Below are positions 6,010 to 14,984 of a stretch of DNA of 16,881 nt, piece after piece (position 1 is the stretch's first letter; every line of letters begins with the position of its first letter). Source of the DNA: Candidatus Poribacteria bacterium (GTDB taxonomy: Bacteria; Poribacteria; WGA-4E; B28-G17). The notes beneath the pieces were generated by a model. It searched no databases, was not told the DNA's origin, and worked only from the letters and a program-made list of their open reading frames with translations. Made by a program: the position numbers and the translations under genes. Where the stretch lies: positions 1 through 16,881 of the forward strand of contig QNBQ01000003.1 of NCBI GenBank assembly GCA_003645735.1, in the 5' to 3' direction.

Positions 6010-7035
6010 ATGCGGGCCGAAAGGGTCATGTTTGTGGAGCCGAACGTGGTGAGGCTTGAGGAGTTCGAGTTCGACCCGTCCCCCGGACGGGACGGCGTGG
6101 CGATACGGACGCTGACGTCGATCATAAGCGCCGGGACGGAGCTGGCCTGTCTCAGGGGGATAGAGCCGTGGGCGCGTCTGCCGTTCAACCCCGGATACGG
6201 CTCCGTGGGCGAGGTGATAGCGGTCGGGCCGGAGGTGAAGGGGATAAAGGAGGGGGATATCGTCTTCACCTACGGGCCGCACGCGAGCCACGCCATGGCC
6301 AGGGTTCTGACGATCAAGCTCCCGGAGGGCCTGGAGCCGGAGCGGGCCGTCTTCGCCCGGATGGCCAACGTCTCGATCACCGCCCTGAGGGTCGCCCGCC
6401 CCGAGCTGGGGGATCGGGTCGCGGTCATAGGGATGGGGTTGGTCGGGAACTTCGCCGCCCAGCTCTGCCTGCTTTCGGGATGCGAGGTCATGGCGATAGA
6501 TCGCGTGGAGGAGAGGCTGGAGAGGGCGAGGGAGTGCGGGATAACTAAGACCGTGAACGCATCGGAGGTCGACCCCGTCGAGGCGGTGAGGGAGTGGACG
6601 GAGGGGAGGGGGTGCGAGCTGGTCATAGAGGCGAGCGGGACGCCTCAGGGGGCGCTGCTGGCGGCCGAGCTGGCCGGGAAGCTGGGCGAGGTGGTGTTAC
6701 TGGGGTCGCCGCGCGACCCGCTCCGGACGAACGTGACCGAGCTGCTGCAGCGGATACACCTCTGGGGACACGGGTGTGTGACGTTTAAAGGGGCGCATGA
6801 GTGGCGCTATCCGGTCAGGGAGGATCCGGGCGGCTTCTTCAAGCACAGCATCGAGAGGAACGCTAAAATAATGCTCCGCCTGATAGCCGAGGGCCGTCTG
6901 AAGGTCGATCCGCTGCTGACCCACCTCCTCCCCCCGGAGAGGTGCGCCGAGGCTTACGAGGGGCTGAGGGAGCGCCCCGGGGAGTTTTTAGGGGTCGTCT
7001 TCGATTGGAGGGGGAGATGCAAAGCCTCAGGATAG
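6010..7035 (+). CDS. medium-chain (alcohol dehydrogenase-like) oxidoreductase
   Basis: The 341-residue protein fits the medium-chain dehydrogenase fold. It has an N-terminal GroES-like part with TSIISAGTELACLRG (36-50) and PGYGSVGEVIAVGPEV (61-76), then a Rossmann domain with GMGLVG (141-146) and an acidic residue (D164) placed to favour NAD. The four-cysteine structural zinc loop of classical alcohol dehydrogenases is absent, and the usual catalytic Cys/His zinc ligands are not evident. It resembles the BchC/sorbitol-dehydrogenase-like branch with ISxGTE; the substrate is unknown. ATG 6010 is set by GGGGAGG six bases upstream. Its last 19 bases overlap the following gene, so the two are probably co-translated. 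Antisense frames running through it are shadows. Confidence 0.87.
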   Translation: MRAERVMFVEPNVVRLEEFEFDPSPGRDGVAIRTLTSIISAGTELACLRGIEPWARLPFNPGYGSVGEVIAVGPEVKGIKEGDIVFTYGPHASHAMARVLTIKLPEGLEPERAVFARMANVSITALRVARPELGDRVAVIGMGLVGNFAAQLCLLSGCEVMAIDRVEERLERARECGITKTVNASEVDPVEAVREWTEGRGCELVIEASGTPQGALLAAELAGKLGEVVLLGSPRDPLRTNVTELLQRIHLWGHGCVTFKGAHEWRYPVREDPGGFFKHSIERNAKIMLRLIAEGRLKVDPLLTHLLPPERCAEAYEGLRERPGEFLGVVFDWRGRCKASG

Positions 7036-7742
7036 GCACCTCGGGTTGGACCTATAACCACTGGCTCGGGGTTTTCTACCCCGAGGATCTCCCGAAAAGC
7101 AGGTGGCTGGAGCATTACTGCCGCCATTTCGATACGGTCGAGATAAACTGCTCGTTTTACAGGCTGCCCAGGGAGGCGACCTTCTCCAACTGGAGGAAGA
7201 GGGCGCCGGAGGGGTTCATCTTCGCGGTCAAAGCCAGCCGATACATCACACACGTCAAGAGGCTCTCCGAGATCGAGGAGAGCCTGGAGCTTTTCCTCTC
7301 GAGGGCGGAGCTTTTGGGGGAGAAGCTCGGGCCGATACTGTTTCAGCTCCCGCCGAGGTTCAAGGCCGATCCGGAGAGGCTAGAACGGCTTTTAAGCCTG
7401 CTGCCCGAGGGGTTGAAGGCCGCCTTCGAGTTCAGGGATGAGAGCTGGTTCCGCCGGGAGATATACGAGTTGCTGGAGAGACACAACGCGGCGCTCTGTA
7501 TAGCCGATTCGCCGAAGTTCCCCAAAGCGTTTGAGGTCACGGCTGACTTCAGCTACTTCAGGCTACACGGCTCCAAGAAGCTCTACGCCTCTAGGTATAC
7601 GAGGGAGGAGCTCGAGCGGTGGGCCTCGATCATAAGGGAGCATCTGCGATCGGGCCTCGACGTCTACGTGTATTTCGACAACGACGCCTTCGGATACGCG
7701 GTGGAGAACGCCCTGGAGCTGAAGGGGATGCTTGAGGGCTGA
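7017..7742 (+). CDS. DUF72/YecE-family protein
   Basis: The 241-residue product shows the DUF72 hallmarks: RIGTSGWTYNHW near the start, FDTVEINCSFYRLP, FAVKASRYITHVKRL, LGPILFQLPPRF, the AAFEFRDESWF strand and YVYFDNDAFGYAVENA near the end. The family adopts a TIM-barrel-like fold; its biochemical role is not settled, although links to nucleic-acid or iron-sulfur metabolism have been suggested. Length matches the family. The start is ATG 7017, within the GGAGGGGGAG stretch that ends the dehydrogenase gene, and the frame upstream is only an image of that gene. No terminator is evident after its stop; the next promoter lies within 10 bases. Function remains unassigned. Confidence 0.92.
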   Translation: MQSLRIGTSGWTYNHWLGVFYPEDLPKSRWLEHYCRHFDTVEINCSFYRLPREATFSNWRKRAPEGFIFAVKASRYITHVKRLSEIEESLELFLSRAELLGEKLGPILFQLPPRFKADPERLERLLSLLPEGLKAAFEFRDESWFRREIYELLERHNAALCIADSPKFPKAFEVTADFSYFRLHGSKKLYASRYTREELERWASIIREHLRSGLDVYVYFDNDAFGYAVENALELKGMLEG

Positions 7743-7749
7743 GGGAGGG

Positions 7750-7778
7750 TTGACCTGCTCGGGTTGGGATACTATAAT
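7750..7778 (+). promoter_or_regulatory. sigma-70-type promoter of the LamG gene
   Basis: TTGACC (7750-7755) and TATAAT (7773-7778) are separated by exactly 17 bases, an excellent match. The predicted start is near A7785, leaving a leader of about 55 bases. The LamG gene therefore has its own promoter 8 bases after the DUF72 stop. Confidence 0.85.
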
Positions 7779-7786
7779 TTGCTGAT

Positions 7787-7798
7787 GAAACCGGTTTC
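7787..7798. promoter_or_regulatory. 12-bp perfect palindrome at the LamG transcription start
   Basis: GAAACCGGTTTC lies just after the predicted start (about +3 to +14). It may be an operator or a 5' mRNA hairpin. In RNA, GGTTTCC (7793-7799) could also pair with GGAAATC (7813-7819), giving an alternative stem. Function is inferred only from position. Confidence 0.4.
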
Positions 7799-7839
7799 CA
7801 CCCCGAATAGGCGGAAATCACGTTTGGAGGTGATGTGTG

Positions 7840-8613
7840 ATGTTTAAGCGGTTGGCCTTGGCCATCGGTCTGATCCTGCCGTTGACAGCTTGGGCCAAGA
7901 TACCGGTTCCCGAGCTGATCATCTATTACGACTTCGAGGATTTCGTCAACGGGTTCGTCCTCGATAAATCGGGTTACGGGCACGACGGCAAGATAATGGG
8001 AAACGTGACCCAGGTCCCGGGCAAGAGGGGCATGGCGGCCAAGTTCGAGAGGGGGAGCTATCTGGATCTGGACGGGGCCAACTTCCCCAAGGAGCACATA
8101 CCCAAACACAGCATGTCCGTCTGCGCATGGGTCAACTGCGAGAACACCGGCGGCCACCACGCCATCTTCAACGTCAGGGGAGGCGACGGCACCTGGATCA
8201 TCCACCCGGAGCTGAGGGCCGAGGGCAACTTCAGATGGCTGCTGAGGACCAAGGGGATGACCACGATCTTCGACATAAGGGCGGGCAAGGTGGAGTGGGG
8301 CACCTGGCTGCATTACGCCGGGGTCTACAACTTCGAGGAGGGATACGCCGCCCTCTACATCAACGGGGAGGAGGTCGCCAAGCAGGACGTGCAGAAGCTG
8401 GAGCTGATGCAGGACTGGACCCAGGGGGCGAGGGTCGGGTTCAACATAGACAACAAGAGGCCGTTCACCGGCCTGATGGACGACCTCTGCATCTGGGCCA
8501 AGGCGCTGACTAAAGACGAGATAAAGGAGCTGATGGAGAAAGGGCCGCTCGCGGGGGCAGCCGTGAGCCCGTCGGGTAAGCTCGCGACCGTCTGGGGATT
8601 GATCAAAAGGTGA
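7840..8613 (+). CDS. secreted LamG/concanavalin-like domain protein
   Basis: The 257-residue protein opens with a clear Sec signal peptide (MFKRLALAIGLILPLTAWA, probable cleavage after residue 19). One LamG-like jelly-roll domain fills most of the rest: IYYDFEDF, VLDKSGYGHDGKI, FERGSYLDLDG, MSVCAWVN, GTWLHYAGVYN, AALYINGEEV and FTGLMDDLCIWAKALTKDEI are the usual strands. Such domains bind carbohydrate or protein outside the cell; no catalytic domain is attached. The tail (VSPSGKLATVWGLIKR) resembles tails I recall in poribacterial LamG proteins, offered as memory and not proof. ATG 7840 is preferred over the GTG just before it; GGAGGTGAT lies upstream. It is monocistronic, between its own promoter and a strong hairpin. 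Confidence 0.88.
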   Translation: MFKRLALAIGLILPLTAWAKIPVPELIIYYDFEDFVNGFVLDKSGYGHDGKIMGNVTQVPGKRGMAAKFERGSYLDLDGANFPKEHIPKHSMSVCAWVNCENTGGHHAIFNVRGGDGTWIIHPELRAEGNFRWLLRTKGMTTIFDIRAGKVEWGTWLHYAGVYNFEEGYAALYINGEEVAKQDVQKLELMQDWTQGARVGFNIDNKRPFTGLMDDLCIWAKALTKDEIKELMEKGPLAGAAVSPSGKLATVWGLIKR

Positions 8614-8615
8614 GC

Positions 8616-9668
8616 TTAAGGGGACGCCTCCGGGCGTCCCCTCAAATAGATCGGGTTGGAGAAAACCCAGGGCTTCTCGCCCAGGTAAAGCTCGACCCTG
8701 TAGACGCCCGGCTCGGTCGCCTCCCATCTCAGCTCCGTCCCCACCCTCCTGCACATCTCCTCGCCGTCCCTCAACAGCCTGATCCGGGCGGGGAAGGGCG
8801 AGCTGACGATCAACGTCGCCCGCCCCTTAAACTCCCTCTCCTCGCCCATGACGACCTCCTCCCCCTCCATCTCACATCGGAAGGAGAAACCGCTCGAATC
8901 GGCGAGCAGGTCATATCCCACGAAACACCTCCCCTCCCCGATCGCCTCGTAAATCAGCTGGATGCTCCTCTCCGCCGAGGATCTGTCCAGGGGCTCGGTC
9001 AGAAGCAGATGGTTCCTGAGCGTCTTGAAGAGGTATTCGTAGGGGAGGATCTGGATGAAGGGGAGGAAGGGGACCCTTTTGCCGTGGGCGTCCAGGCCGG
9101 CGATCCCCACCACCCTCCGCTCTTTCCCCAGCTCATCCCACTTCCTCAGCGCCTCCGGGTGGGGGCCCTCTATCGCCTCCTCGGGATGGAGGTAGTAGTA
9201 GGGGAGGTTGAGGAGGTTTATCCTCTCGACCCAGTCATACATGTATGACCAGATCTCCATCCCGTCGAACCCATCGGCCTCCCAGTCGAGCCACGGCCTG
9301 TCCCTTACGGGCAGGAAGTTCTCCTTGCCGCCAAAGGGGTGGGCCAGCAGGGCTAACCCCCCCTGTCTTTTGACCTCATCGATTATGGGCTGGGCCCTCA
9401 AGGCCCTCTTGGCCTCTATGGCTTCCTTTATCCCCAGGGCGAGCAGATGGTTGCCTATCCAGGGGGAGACCTCCTCATCGACGATCAGAAGCAGATCGCC
9501 ATGCCATCCCTGCCATTTTCGGCGGGGCTTGAGCGTGTCGTGATCGGTGAGGATCAGGAAATCAAGCCCGGCTTTGCGGGCGGCCTTTATTATCCCCTTG
9601 ACCGAACCGCCCCCATCCGAATAACGGGAGTGAACGTGGATGACGCCTACGCATTCGAAAAGCTCCAT
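8616..9668 (-). CDS. PHP-domain metal-dependent phosphoesterase-like protein
   Basis: The 350-residue protein starts with a PHP (polymerase and histidinol phosphatase) domain. The metal ligands are visible: H11-x-H13, D18, TDHD (41-44), E65/E66, H74, H110 (LAHP) and D193-x-H195 (GLDAH). All PHP motifs look intact, so hydrolysis of a phosphoester is likely; the substrate is unknown. About 80 C-terminal residues (from FRCEMEGEEVV) look like a beta-sandwich appendage, ending VFSNPIYLRGRPEASP. The ATG at 9668 directly follows the TAA of the kinase gene (TAAATG), with GAGG in the last kinase codons, so the two are co-translated. It is the last gene of the SAM-cycle unit and its stop lies 2 bases from the convergent LamG stop. 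Confidence 0.87.
   Translation of the reverse strand: MELFECVGVIHVHSRYSDGGGSVKGIIKAARKAGLDFLILTDHDTLKPRRKWQGWHGDLLLIVDEEVSPWIGNHLLALGIKEAIEAKRALRAQPIIDEVKRQGGLALLAHPFGGKENFLPVRDRPWLDWEADGFDGMEIWSYMYDWVERINLLNLPYYYLHPEEAIEGPHPEALRKWDELGKERRVVGIAGLDAHGKRVPFLPFIQILPYEYLFKTLRNHLLLTEPLDRSSAERSIQLIYEAIGEGRCFVGYDLLADSSGFSFRCEMEGEEVVMGEEREFKGRATLIVSSPFPARIRLLRDGEEMCRRVGTELRWEATEPGVYRVELYLGEKPWVFSNPIYLRGRPEASP
8619..8642. terminator. convergent hairpin with UNCG tetraloop
   Basis: AGGGGACGCC (8619-8628) pairs perfectly with GGCGTCCCCT (8633-8642) across the loop TCCG, giving a cUNCGg hairpin on the plus strand. It begins 6 bases after the LamG stop and lies inside the last codons of the convergent PHP gene. 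No long T-run follows on either strand, so it may act as a terminator, an RNA 3' stabiliser, or both. Confidence 0.65.
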
Positions 9669-10574
9669 TTAGAACCTCGTCATCTCCCTGAGCTCCTCCA
9701 GCCGCCTCCTCAGATCCCCCTCGCCTATCGAGAGCAGCCTGTTGAGGCTGAAGTCCTCAACGTCGAACGAGGCCAAGGCCGTTCCGTAAGCCATCCCCAT
9801 CCTGAACACCTCCTCGTCCGCCCTGTCGACGCTCGCCAGGTAACCCATCAGCCCCCCGGCGAAGGTGTCCCCCGCCCCGGTCGGGTCGACCACGTCCCTG
9901 ACGGGGTAGGCCGGGATGGCGAAGAACGAGTCGCTGGTGAGGGAGATGGCGCCGTGTTCGCCCTTCTTTATCACGACCCGCTTGGGCCCCAGATCCAGCA
10001 GCTTCTCCGCCGCCTTTATGAGGTTCCCCTCCCGGGCGATCATCTTGGCCTCCGAGTCGTTTATGATCACCACGTCCACCCGTTTGAGCACCTCGAGCAG
10101 CTGGTCGAACATCGTATCTATCCAGAGCTTGATCGTATCGCAGGCCACCAGCTTGGGGGACTCGACCTGATTCAGAACCTCCAGCTGGAGGTCGGGGTTG
10201 ATGTTCCCCAGGAAGAGGTAATCCGTCGATCTGTAGCTTTCGGGGAGCTCCGGCTTAAACCCGGCGTAGACGTTAAGCTCCGTGGCGAGGGTCTCGACCG
10301 TGTTGGGATCGGTGTATCTCCCCCTCCAGTGGAACGTCTTGCCTTTCTCGACCTTAAGCCCCTCCAGATCGATCCCCCTGGATTTGAGCATTTCGACGTG
10401 TTCCCGGGGGAAATCCTCCCCCACCACGGCGACCAGCTTGACCTTGACGTTCGGGAGGAAAGAGGCGGCGACCGAAAAATAAGTTGCCGAGCCGCCCAAC
10501 GCCCTTTCCACCTTGCCGTAGGGCGTCTCGACCGAGTCGAGCGCGACCGATCCGACGACCACGAGATCGCTCAT
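9669..10574 (-). CDS. PfkB-family kinase of the SAM-cycle operon
   Basis: The 301-residue protein begins MSDLVVVGSVALDSVETPYG and has ALGGSATYFSVAAS (25-38), the ELNVYAGFKPELP stretch, IKKGEHGA (202-209) and DPTGAGDTFAGG (230-241), with D236 as the probable catalytic base. It is a full-length PfkB kinase. This branch, with VETPxGK at the start, is widespread in bacteria and usually annotated only as a sugar kinase. Here it overlaps the homocysteine methyltransferase stop (ATGA) and follows ahcY, which releases adenosine. An adenosine or nucleoside kinase role is therefore attractive, but it rests on context alone. The PHP gene follows with no gap. It differs clearly from the other PfkB kinase in this window. 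Confidence 0.88.
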   Translation of the reverse strand: MSDLVVVGSVALDSVETPYGKVERALGGSATYFSVAASFLPNVKVKLVAVVGEDFPREHVEMLKSRGIDLEGLKVEKGKTFHWRGRYTDPNTVETLATELNVYAGFKPELPESYRSTDYLFLGNINPDLQLEVLNQVESPKLVACDTIKLWIDTMFDQLLEVLKRVDVVIINDSEAKMIAREGNLIKAAEKLLDLGPKRVVIKKGEHGAISLTSDSFFAIPAYPVRDVVDPTGAGDTFAGGLMGYLASVDRADEEVFRMGMAYGTALASFDVEDFSLNRLLSIGEGDLRRRLEELREMTRF

Positions 10575-11485
10575 CCCCTCTCACCTCCCATAGCCTCCCT
10601 CACGGCCTGCGCTATGAGCCTTATGTGCTGTGGTGTTGTTCCGCAACATCCGCCGATGATGTTGGCGCCGGCCTCTATCATGGCCGGCACGCTCCGGGCC
10701 ATCTCCTCAGGGGTCTGGGGGAAGACGGTTTTTCCCTCGACGAGCTGGGGTTTTCCGGCGTTGGGCTCGACCACGATCAGCTCCGCCCCAGCCCCCCTCA
10801 TCTCCCTTATGAGATCCGGCATCATCGAGGCGAGCACATCCCCGCAGTTCGCCCCGACCCCGTCCGCTCCGGCATCCAGGAGCACCTCCACGGCCTCCCG
10901 GGGGGAGGTCCCCATCATCGTCCTGAAGCCGTCCGGGGCGACGTTGTAGCTCATAGAGGCGAAGACGGGGAGGCGGCAGACCGATCTGGCCGCCTTGACC
11001 GCCGCGGCCGCCTCTTTGGGGTCCATCATCGTCTCTATCAGGATTAGGTCGACGCCTCCCTCCACGAGCGCCTCTATCTGCTGGGCGAACACCTCTATTG
11101 CCCTTTCCTCGCTCAGCTCCCCCAGCGGCTCCATGAACTCCCCCGTGGGGCCGACGTCGCCCGCCACGTAAACGGCCCTCCCCGAGCGGTTCGCCTCATC
11201 GACCGCGATGCGGGCCAGCTCCCTGTTGATCTCCTCGACCCGCTCGCCCAGGCCCGACCTCCCCAGCTTTATCCCGTTACCGCCGAAGGTGTTCGTCAGG
11301 ATCACGTCGGCGCCGGCCTCGATGTATCCCCTGTGGATCGATCTGAGAGCCTCCTCGTTTTCAAGCCCCCACAGCTCGGGCGGCTCCCCCGGCCTGTAGC
11401 CCATCGACTGGAGCATCGTCCCCATGGCGCCGTCGCAGACCAATACCTCGCCTCTCCTGAGCCTGGCCAGTATATCCCCCTTCAA
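10571..11485 (-). CDS. homocysteine S-methyltransferase (MetH N-terminal module-like)
   Basis: The 304-residue protein matches the homocysteine-binding barrel: LVCDGAMGTMLQ, LTNTFGGN, AGDVGPTGEFMEPLGELS, ETMMDPKEAAAAV, and the zinc cysteines in GANCGD (C214) and GGCCGTTPQH (C280, C281). It should transfer a methyl group to homocysteine to make methionine. It lacks the folate, cobalamin and reactivation domains of full MetH; the folate module is a separate gene two places upstream. The start is TTG 11485, six bases after GAGGAGG; an in-frame TTG at 11500 would precede that site and is unlikely. It overlaps the kinase start by ATGA. A betaine- or S-methylmethionine-dependent enzyme is possible, but context favours a split methionine synthase. 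Confidence 0.9.
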   Translation of the reverse strand: MKGDILARLRRGEVLVCDGAMGTMLQSMGYRPGEPPELWGLENEEALRSIHRGYIEAGADVILTNTFGGNGIKLGRSGLGERVEEINRELARIAVDEANRSGRAVYVAGDVGPTGEFMEPLGELSEERAIEVFAQQIEALVEGGVDLILIETMMDPKEAAAAVKAARSVCRLPVFASMSYNVAPDGFRTMMGTSPREAVEVLLDAGADGVGANCGDVLASMMPDLIREMRGAGAELIVVEPNAGKPQLVEGKTVFPQTPEEMARSVPAMIEAGANIIGGCCGTTPQHIRLIAQAVREAMGGERG

Positions 11486-11506
11486 CTCAGACCTCCTCAA
11501 AAAGTT

Positions 11507-11758
11507 TCAGAAAAACGGCGGGAAAGGACCCCTCTCCCTCCGGCCCCTCAGATCCCTCAGCGCCTCCCTCAACCTCTTGATCCTCCTATACGTTACCACA
11601 CCCAGCACCCCTAGGATCCCGAGCAGGACGAGGTAGTAGTAGCCGGGGGTGTTCTGGCGGGCGTTATACCACTTAACGACCGGCCAGAGGGAGAAGATGG
11701 ACAGGATTATGACGACGGTCTCCCACCTCTCGACGAGAAACCCCCAAACCTTCCTCAC
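11507..11758 (-). CDS. small two-helix membrane protein, unknown function
   Basis: I do not recognise this 83-residue protein. It has two hydrophobic helices (about 13-29 and 40-56) joined by a short loop (YNARQNTPGY). A strongly basic C-terminal tail (YRRIKRLREALRDLRGRRER) follows, ending GPFPPFF. The basic tail should face the cytoplasm. It starts at GTG 11758, six bases after GGAGG and one base after the stop of the folate methyltransferase gene, so translational coupling is probable. The good ribosome binding site and tight packing support a real gene. It sits between the two methionine synthase halves, with 21 bases to the next start. Whether it touches methionine metabolism is unknown. 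Confidence 0.65.
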   Translation of the reverse strand: MRKVWGFLVERWETVVIILSIFSLWPVVKWYNARQNTPGYYYLVLLGILGVLGVVTYRRIKRLREALRDLRGRRERGPFPPFF

Positions 11759-11759
11759 A

Positions 11760-12566
11760 TCAAACCTCCAGCCTCCCCTCCCGGGAGGCCCTGATGTAAT
11801 CCATGCAGAACTCGTCCAGCCCGAGCAGCGCCCGTGCGGCGCACAACGCCGCCATCAGCTTCCCATCGGTGGGGTCAAGGATAACGGCGTCCACCCCCTT
11901 AAGAAGCGCCATGGCGAGGAATGTCCTGTTGAGCAGCCTCCTGTTGGGCAGCCCAAACGAGATGTTGCTCAACCCACAGATGATGTGCGCCCTGGGGTAT
12001 CTCTCCCTTATCCTCCCGACCGCCTCCAGGAAGGCGATCCCCTGGCTCTGATCGGAGCTTATGGGCTGGACGATCGGGTCGAAGTAGACGTCCTCGAGGG
12101 GGATGCCGTGTTCCTCCATCATGGAGGCGAGCTTATCGGCGACGGCGCATCGGGAGTCGGCGTCTCGGGGAACGCCGCTCTCGTCCATCGTCAGCGCGAC
12201 GATCTTCGCGTTATACTCCTTGACGAGCGGCAGCACCGCCTCCGCCCGTCCCTCCTCGGCGGTCACGGAGTTTATCATCGGGGTTCCGTGCCGGTGAACC
12301 CTCAGGGCGGCCTCTATGGCCTCGGGCCTGGGCGAATCGATACAGATGGGGAGCTGAACGGCGTCTTGGACGACCTGAACGAGCCAGGGCAACACCTCGA
12401 CCTCCCTCTCGAGCAGCGTGCCGCAGTTGACGTCGATGTAATGGGCGCCGCATTTGGCCTGCCTCTCGGCCACCCTCCGGATGTATCCCTCATCCCCCTT
12501 CTCAACCGCCTCGGCTATCCTCTTGCGCGAGGTGTTTATCAGCTCGCCGACTATGAGCACGGCCAC
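11760..12566 (-). CDS. methyltetrahydrofolate:corrinoid methyltransferase (pterin-binding)
   Basis: The 268-residue protein is a DHPS-like TIM barrel of the AcsE/MetH-folate-module family. Motifs are GELINTSRKRI (7-17), YIDVNCG (43-49), ICIDSPRPEA (74-83), MINSVTAEEG (97-106), IVALTMDESG (122-131) and GLSNISFGLPNR (198-209), including the Asp and Asn residues that bind the pterin. It should move the methyl of 5-methyl-THF to a cob(I)alamin protein. No corrinoid protein is encoded here. The start is GTG 12566 or the GTG two codons later at 12560; GAGGGGGT upstream overlaps the ahcY stop and fits either. Gene order ahcY - this gene - homocysteine methyltransferase supports methionine regeneration over acetogenesis. 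No CO dehydrogenase/acetyl-CoA synthase genes are present. Confidence 0.9.
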   Translation of the reverse strand: MAVLIVGELINTSRKRIAEAVEKGDEGYIRRVAERQAKCGAHYIDVNCGTLLEREVEVLPWLVQVVQDAVQLPICIDSPRPEAIEAALRVHRHGTPMINSVTAEEGRAEAVLPLVKEYNAKIVALTMDESGVPRDADSRCAVADKLASMMEEHGIPLEDVYFDPIVQPISSDQSQGIAFLEAVGRIRERYPRAHIICGLSNISFGLPNRRLLNRTFLAMALLKGVDAVILDPTDGKLMAALCAARALLGLDEFCMDYIRASREGRLEV

Positions 12567-12572
12567 ACCCCC

Positions 12573-13838
<1,266 letters not shown>

Positions 13839-14984
13839 CTATTCCACCTCGGATTTGAGGATTTCGACGTAGTCGAGCTTCTCCCAGGTGAACTCGGGCT
13901 CCTCCCTTCCGAAGTGGCCGTAGACCGCCGTCTTACGGTATATGGGCCTTCGGAGCTGCAGCCGCTCGATCATCCCCGCCGGGGTGAAGTCGAAGTGTTT
14001 CTTGACGAGCATTGCTATCTTCTCGTCCGGTATCTTGCCCGTTCCGAACGTGTTGACCATGATGGAGACCGGCTCGGCCACGCCTATGGCGTAGGCGACC
14101 TGTATCTCGCACTTCTCGGCCAGGCCGGCGGCTACGATGTTCTTGGCGGCGTGTCTGGCGGCATAAGAGGCGCTTCTGTCGACCTTGGTCGGGTCCTTGC
14201 CGGAGAAGCAGCCGCCTCCATGTCTGGCCATGCCGCCATAGGTGTCGACGATCGTCTTCCTGCCCGTCAAGCCCGTGTCGGCGTGCGGCCCGCCCAGGAC
14301 GAACCTGCCGGTGGGGTTGATGTAATACTTGATGTGCGGGCTGAGCATCTCCTGCGGGATGACCTTCTTGATCACCTCCTCGATGACCGCTTCCTCCAGC
14401 TCCTTACGCGACACGTCCGGGTCGTGCTGGGTGGAGACGACCACGGTCTCGACGCTCTTGGGCTTGCCGTCCTCATACAGCACGGTCACCTGTGATTTTC
14501 CGTCCGGCCTGAGGAACTTCAGTATTCCTTCCTTCCGCACCTGAGCGAGCCTCTTGGTCAGGCCGTGCGCCAGCATTATCGGAAGGGGCATCAGCTGGGG
14601 CGTCTCGGTGCAGGCGTAGCCGAACATCATCCCCTGATCGCCCGCTCCCAACCTGTCAACTCCTACGGCTATATCGGGGGATTGCTCGTCGATGGCGGTT
14701 ATGACGGCGCATGTCTTGTAGTCGAACCCGTATGCGGCGTCCGTGTAGCCGATCTCCTTGATGACCTCCCGCGCCACCTTGGCCATGTCGACGTAGGTCT
14801 CGGTCGTTATCTCGCCCGCTATGAACACAAGCCCCGTTGTGACCAGGGTCTCACACGCCACCCGCCCCATCGGGTCTTTGGCGAGGATGGCGTCCAAGAT
14901 CGCGTCAGATATCTGATCGGCGATCTTATCCGGATGGCCCTCGGTGACCGATTCCGAGGTGAAAAGGAAGCGTCCGCCTTTCAA
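13839..14984 (-). CDS. metK: S-adenosylmethionine synthetase
   Basis: MetK makes SAM from methionine and ATP. The 381-residue product carries [20 protein letters not shown] (8-27), the signature [12 protein letters not shown] (113-124) and [17 protein letters not shown], with length normal for bacteria. The start is TTG at 14984: GGGGAGG lies 4 bases upstream and no other start codon precedes the conserved N-terminus. A 12-codon frame (ATG 15019 to TGA 14981) ends by overlapping this TTG but has no ribosome binding site. The 73 bases between rpsA and metK hold one small hairpin and no clear promoter or SAM riboswitch, so transcription from upstream of rpsA is likely. The ahcY gene follows directly. 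Confidence 0.96.
   Translation of the reverse strand: MKGGRFLFTSESVTEGHPDKIADQISDAILDAILAKDPMGRVACETLVTTGLVFIAGEITTETYVDMAKVAREVIKEIGYTDAAYGFDYKTCAVITAIDEQSPDIAVGVDRLGAGDQGMMFGYACTETPQLMPLPIMLAHGLTKRLAQVRKEGILKFLRPDGKSQVTVLYEDGKPKSVETVVVSTQHDPDVSRKELEEAVIEEVIKKVIPQEMLSPHIKYYINPTGRFVLGGPHADTGLTGRKTIVDTYGGMARHGGGCFSGKDPTKVDRSASYAARHAAKNIVAAGLAEKCEIQVAYAIGVAEPVSIMVNTFGTGKIPDEKIAMLVKKHFDFTPAGMIERLQLRRPIYRKTAVYGHFGREEPEFTWEKLDYVEILKSEVE

Noticed and set aside
5899..6291. N-terminal extension of the J-domain protein into the divergent region
   Set aside because: The extension reads antisense across the dehydrogenase gene and both promoters; ATG 5898 follows the predicted transcript start.
9447..10949. 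500-codon open frame on the plus strand, antisense to PHP, PfkB and homocysteine methyltransferase genes
   Set aside because: Same reason: it mirrors three recognised genes and shows no domain or ribosome binding site of its own.
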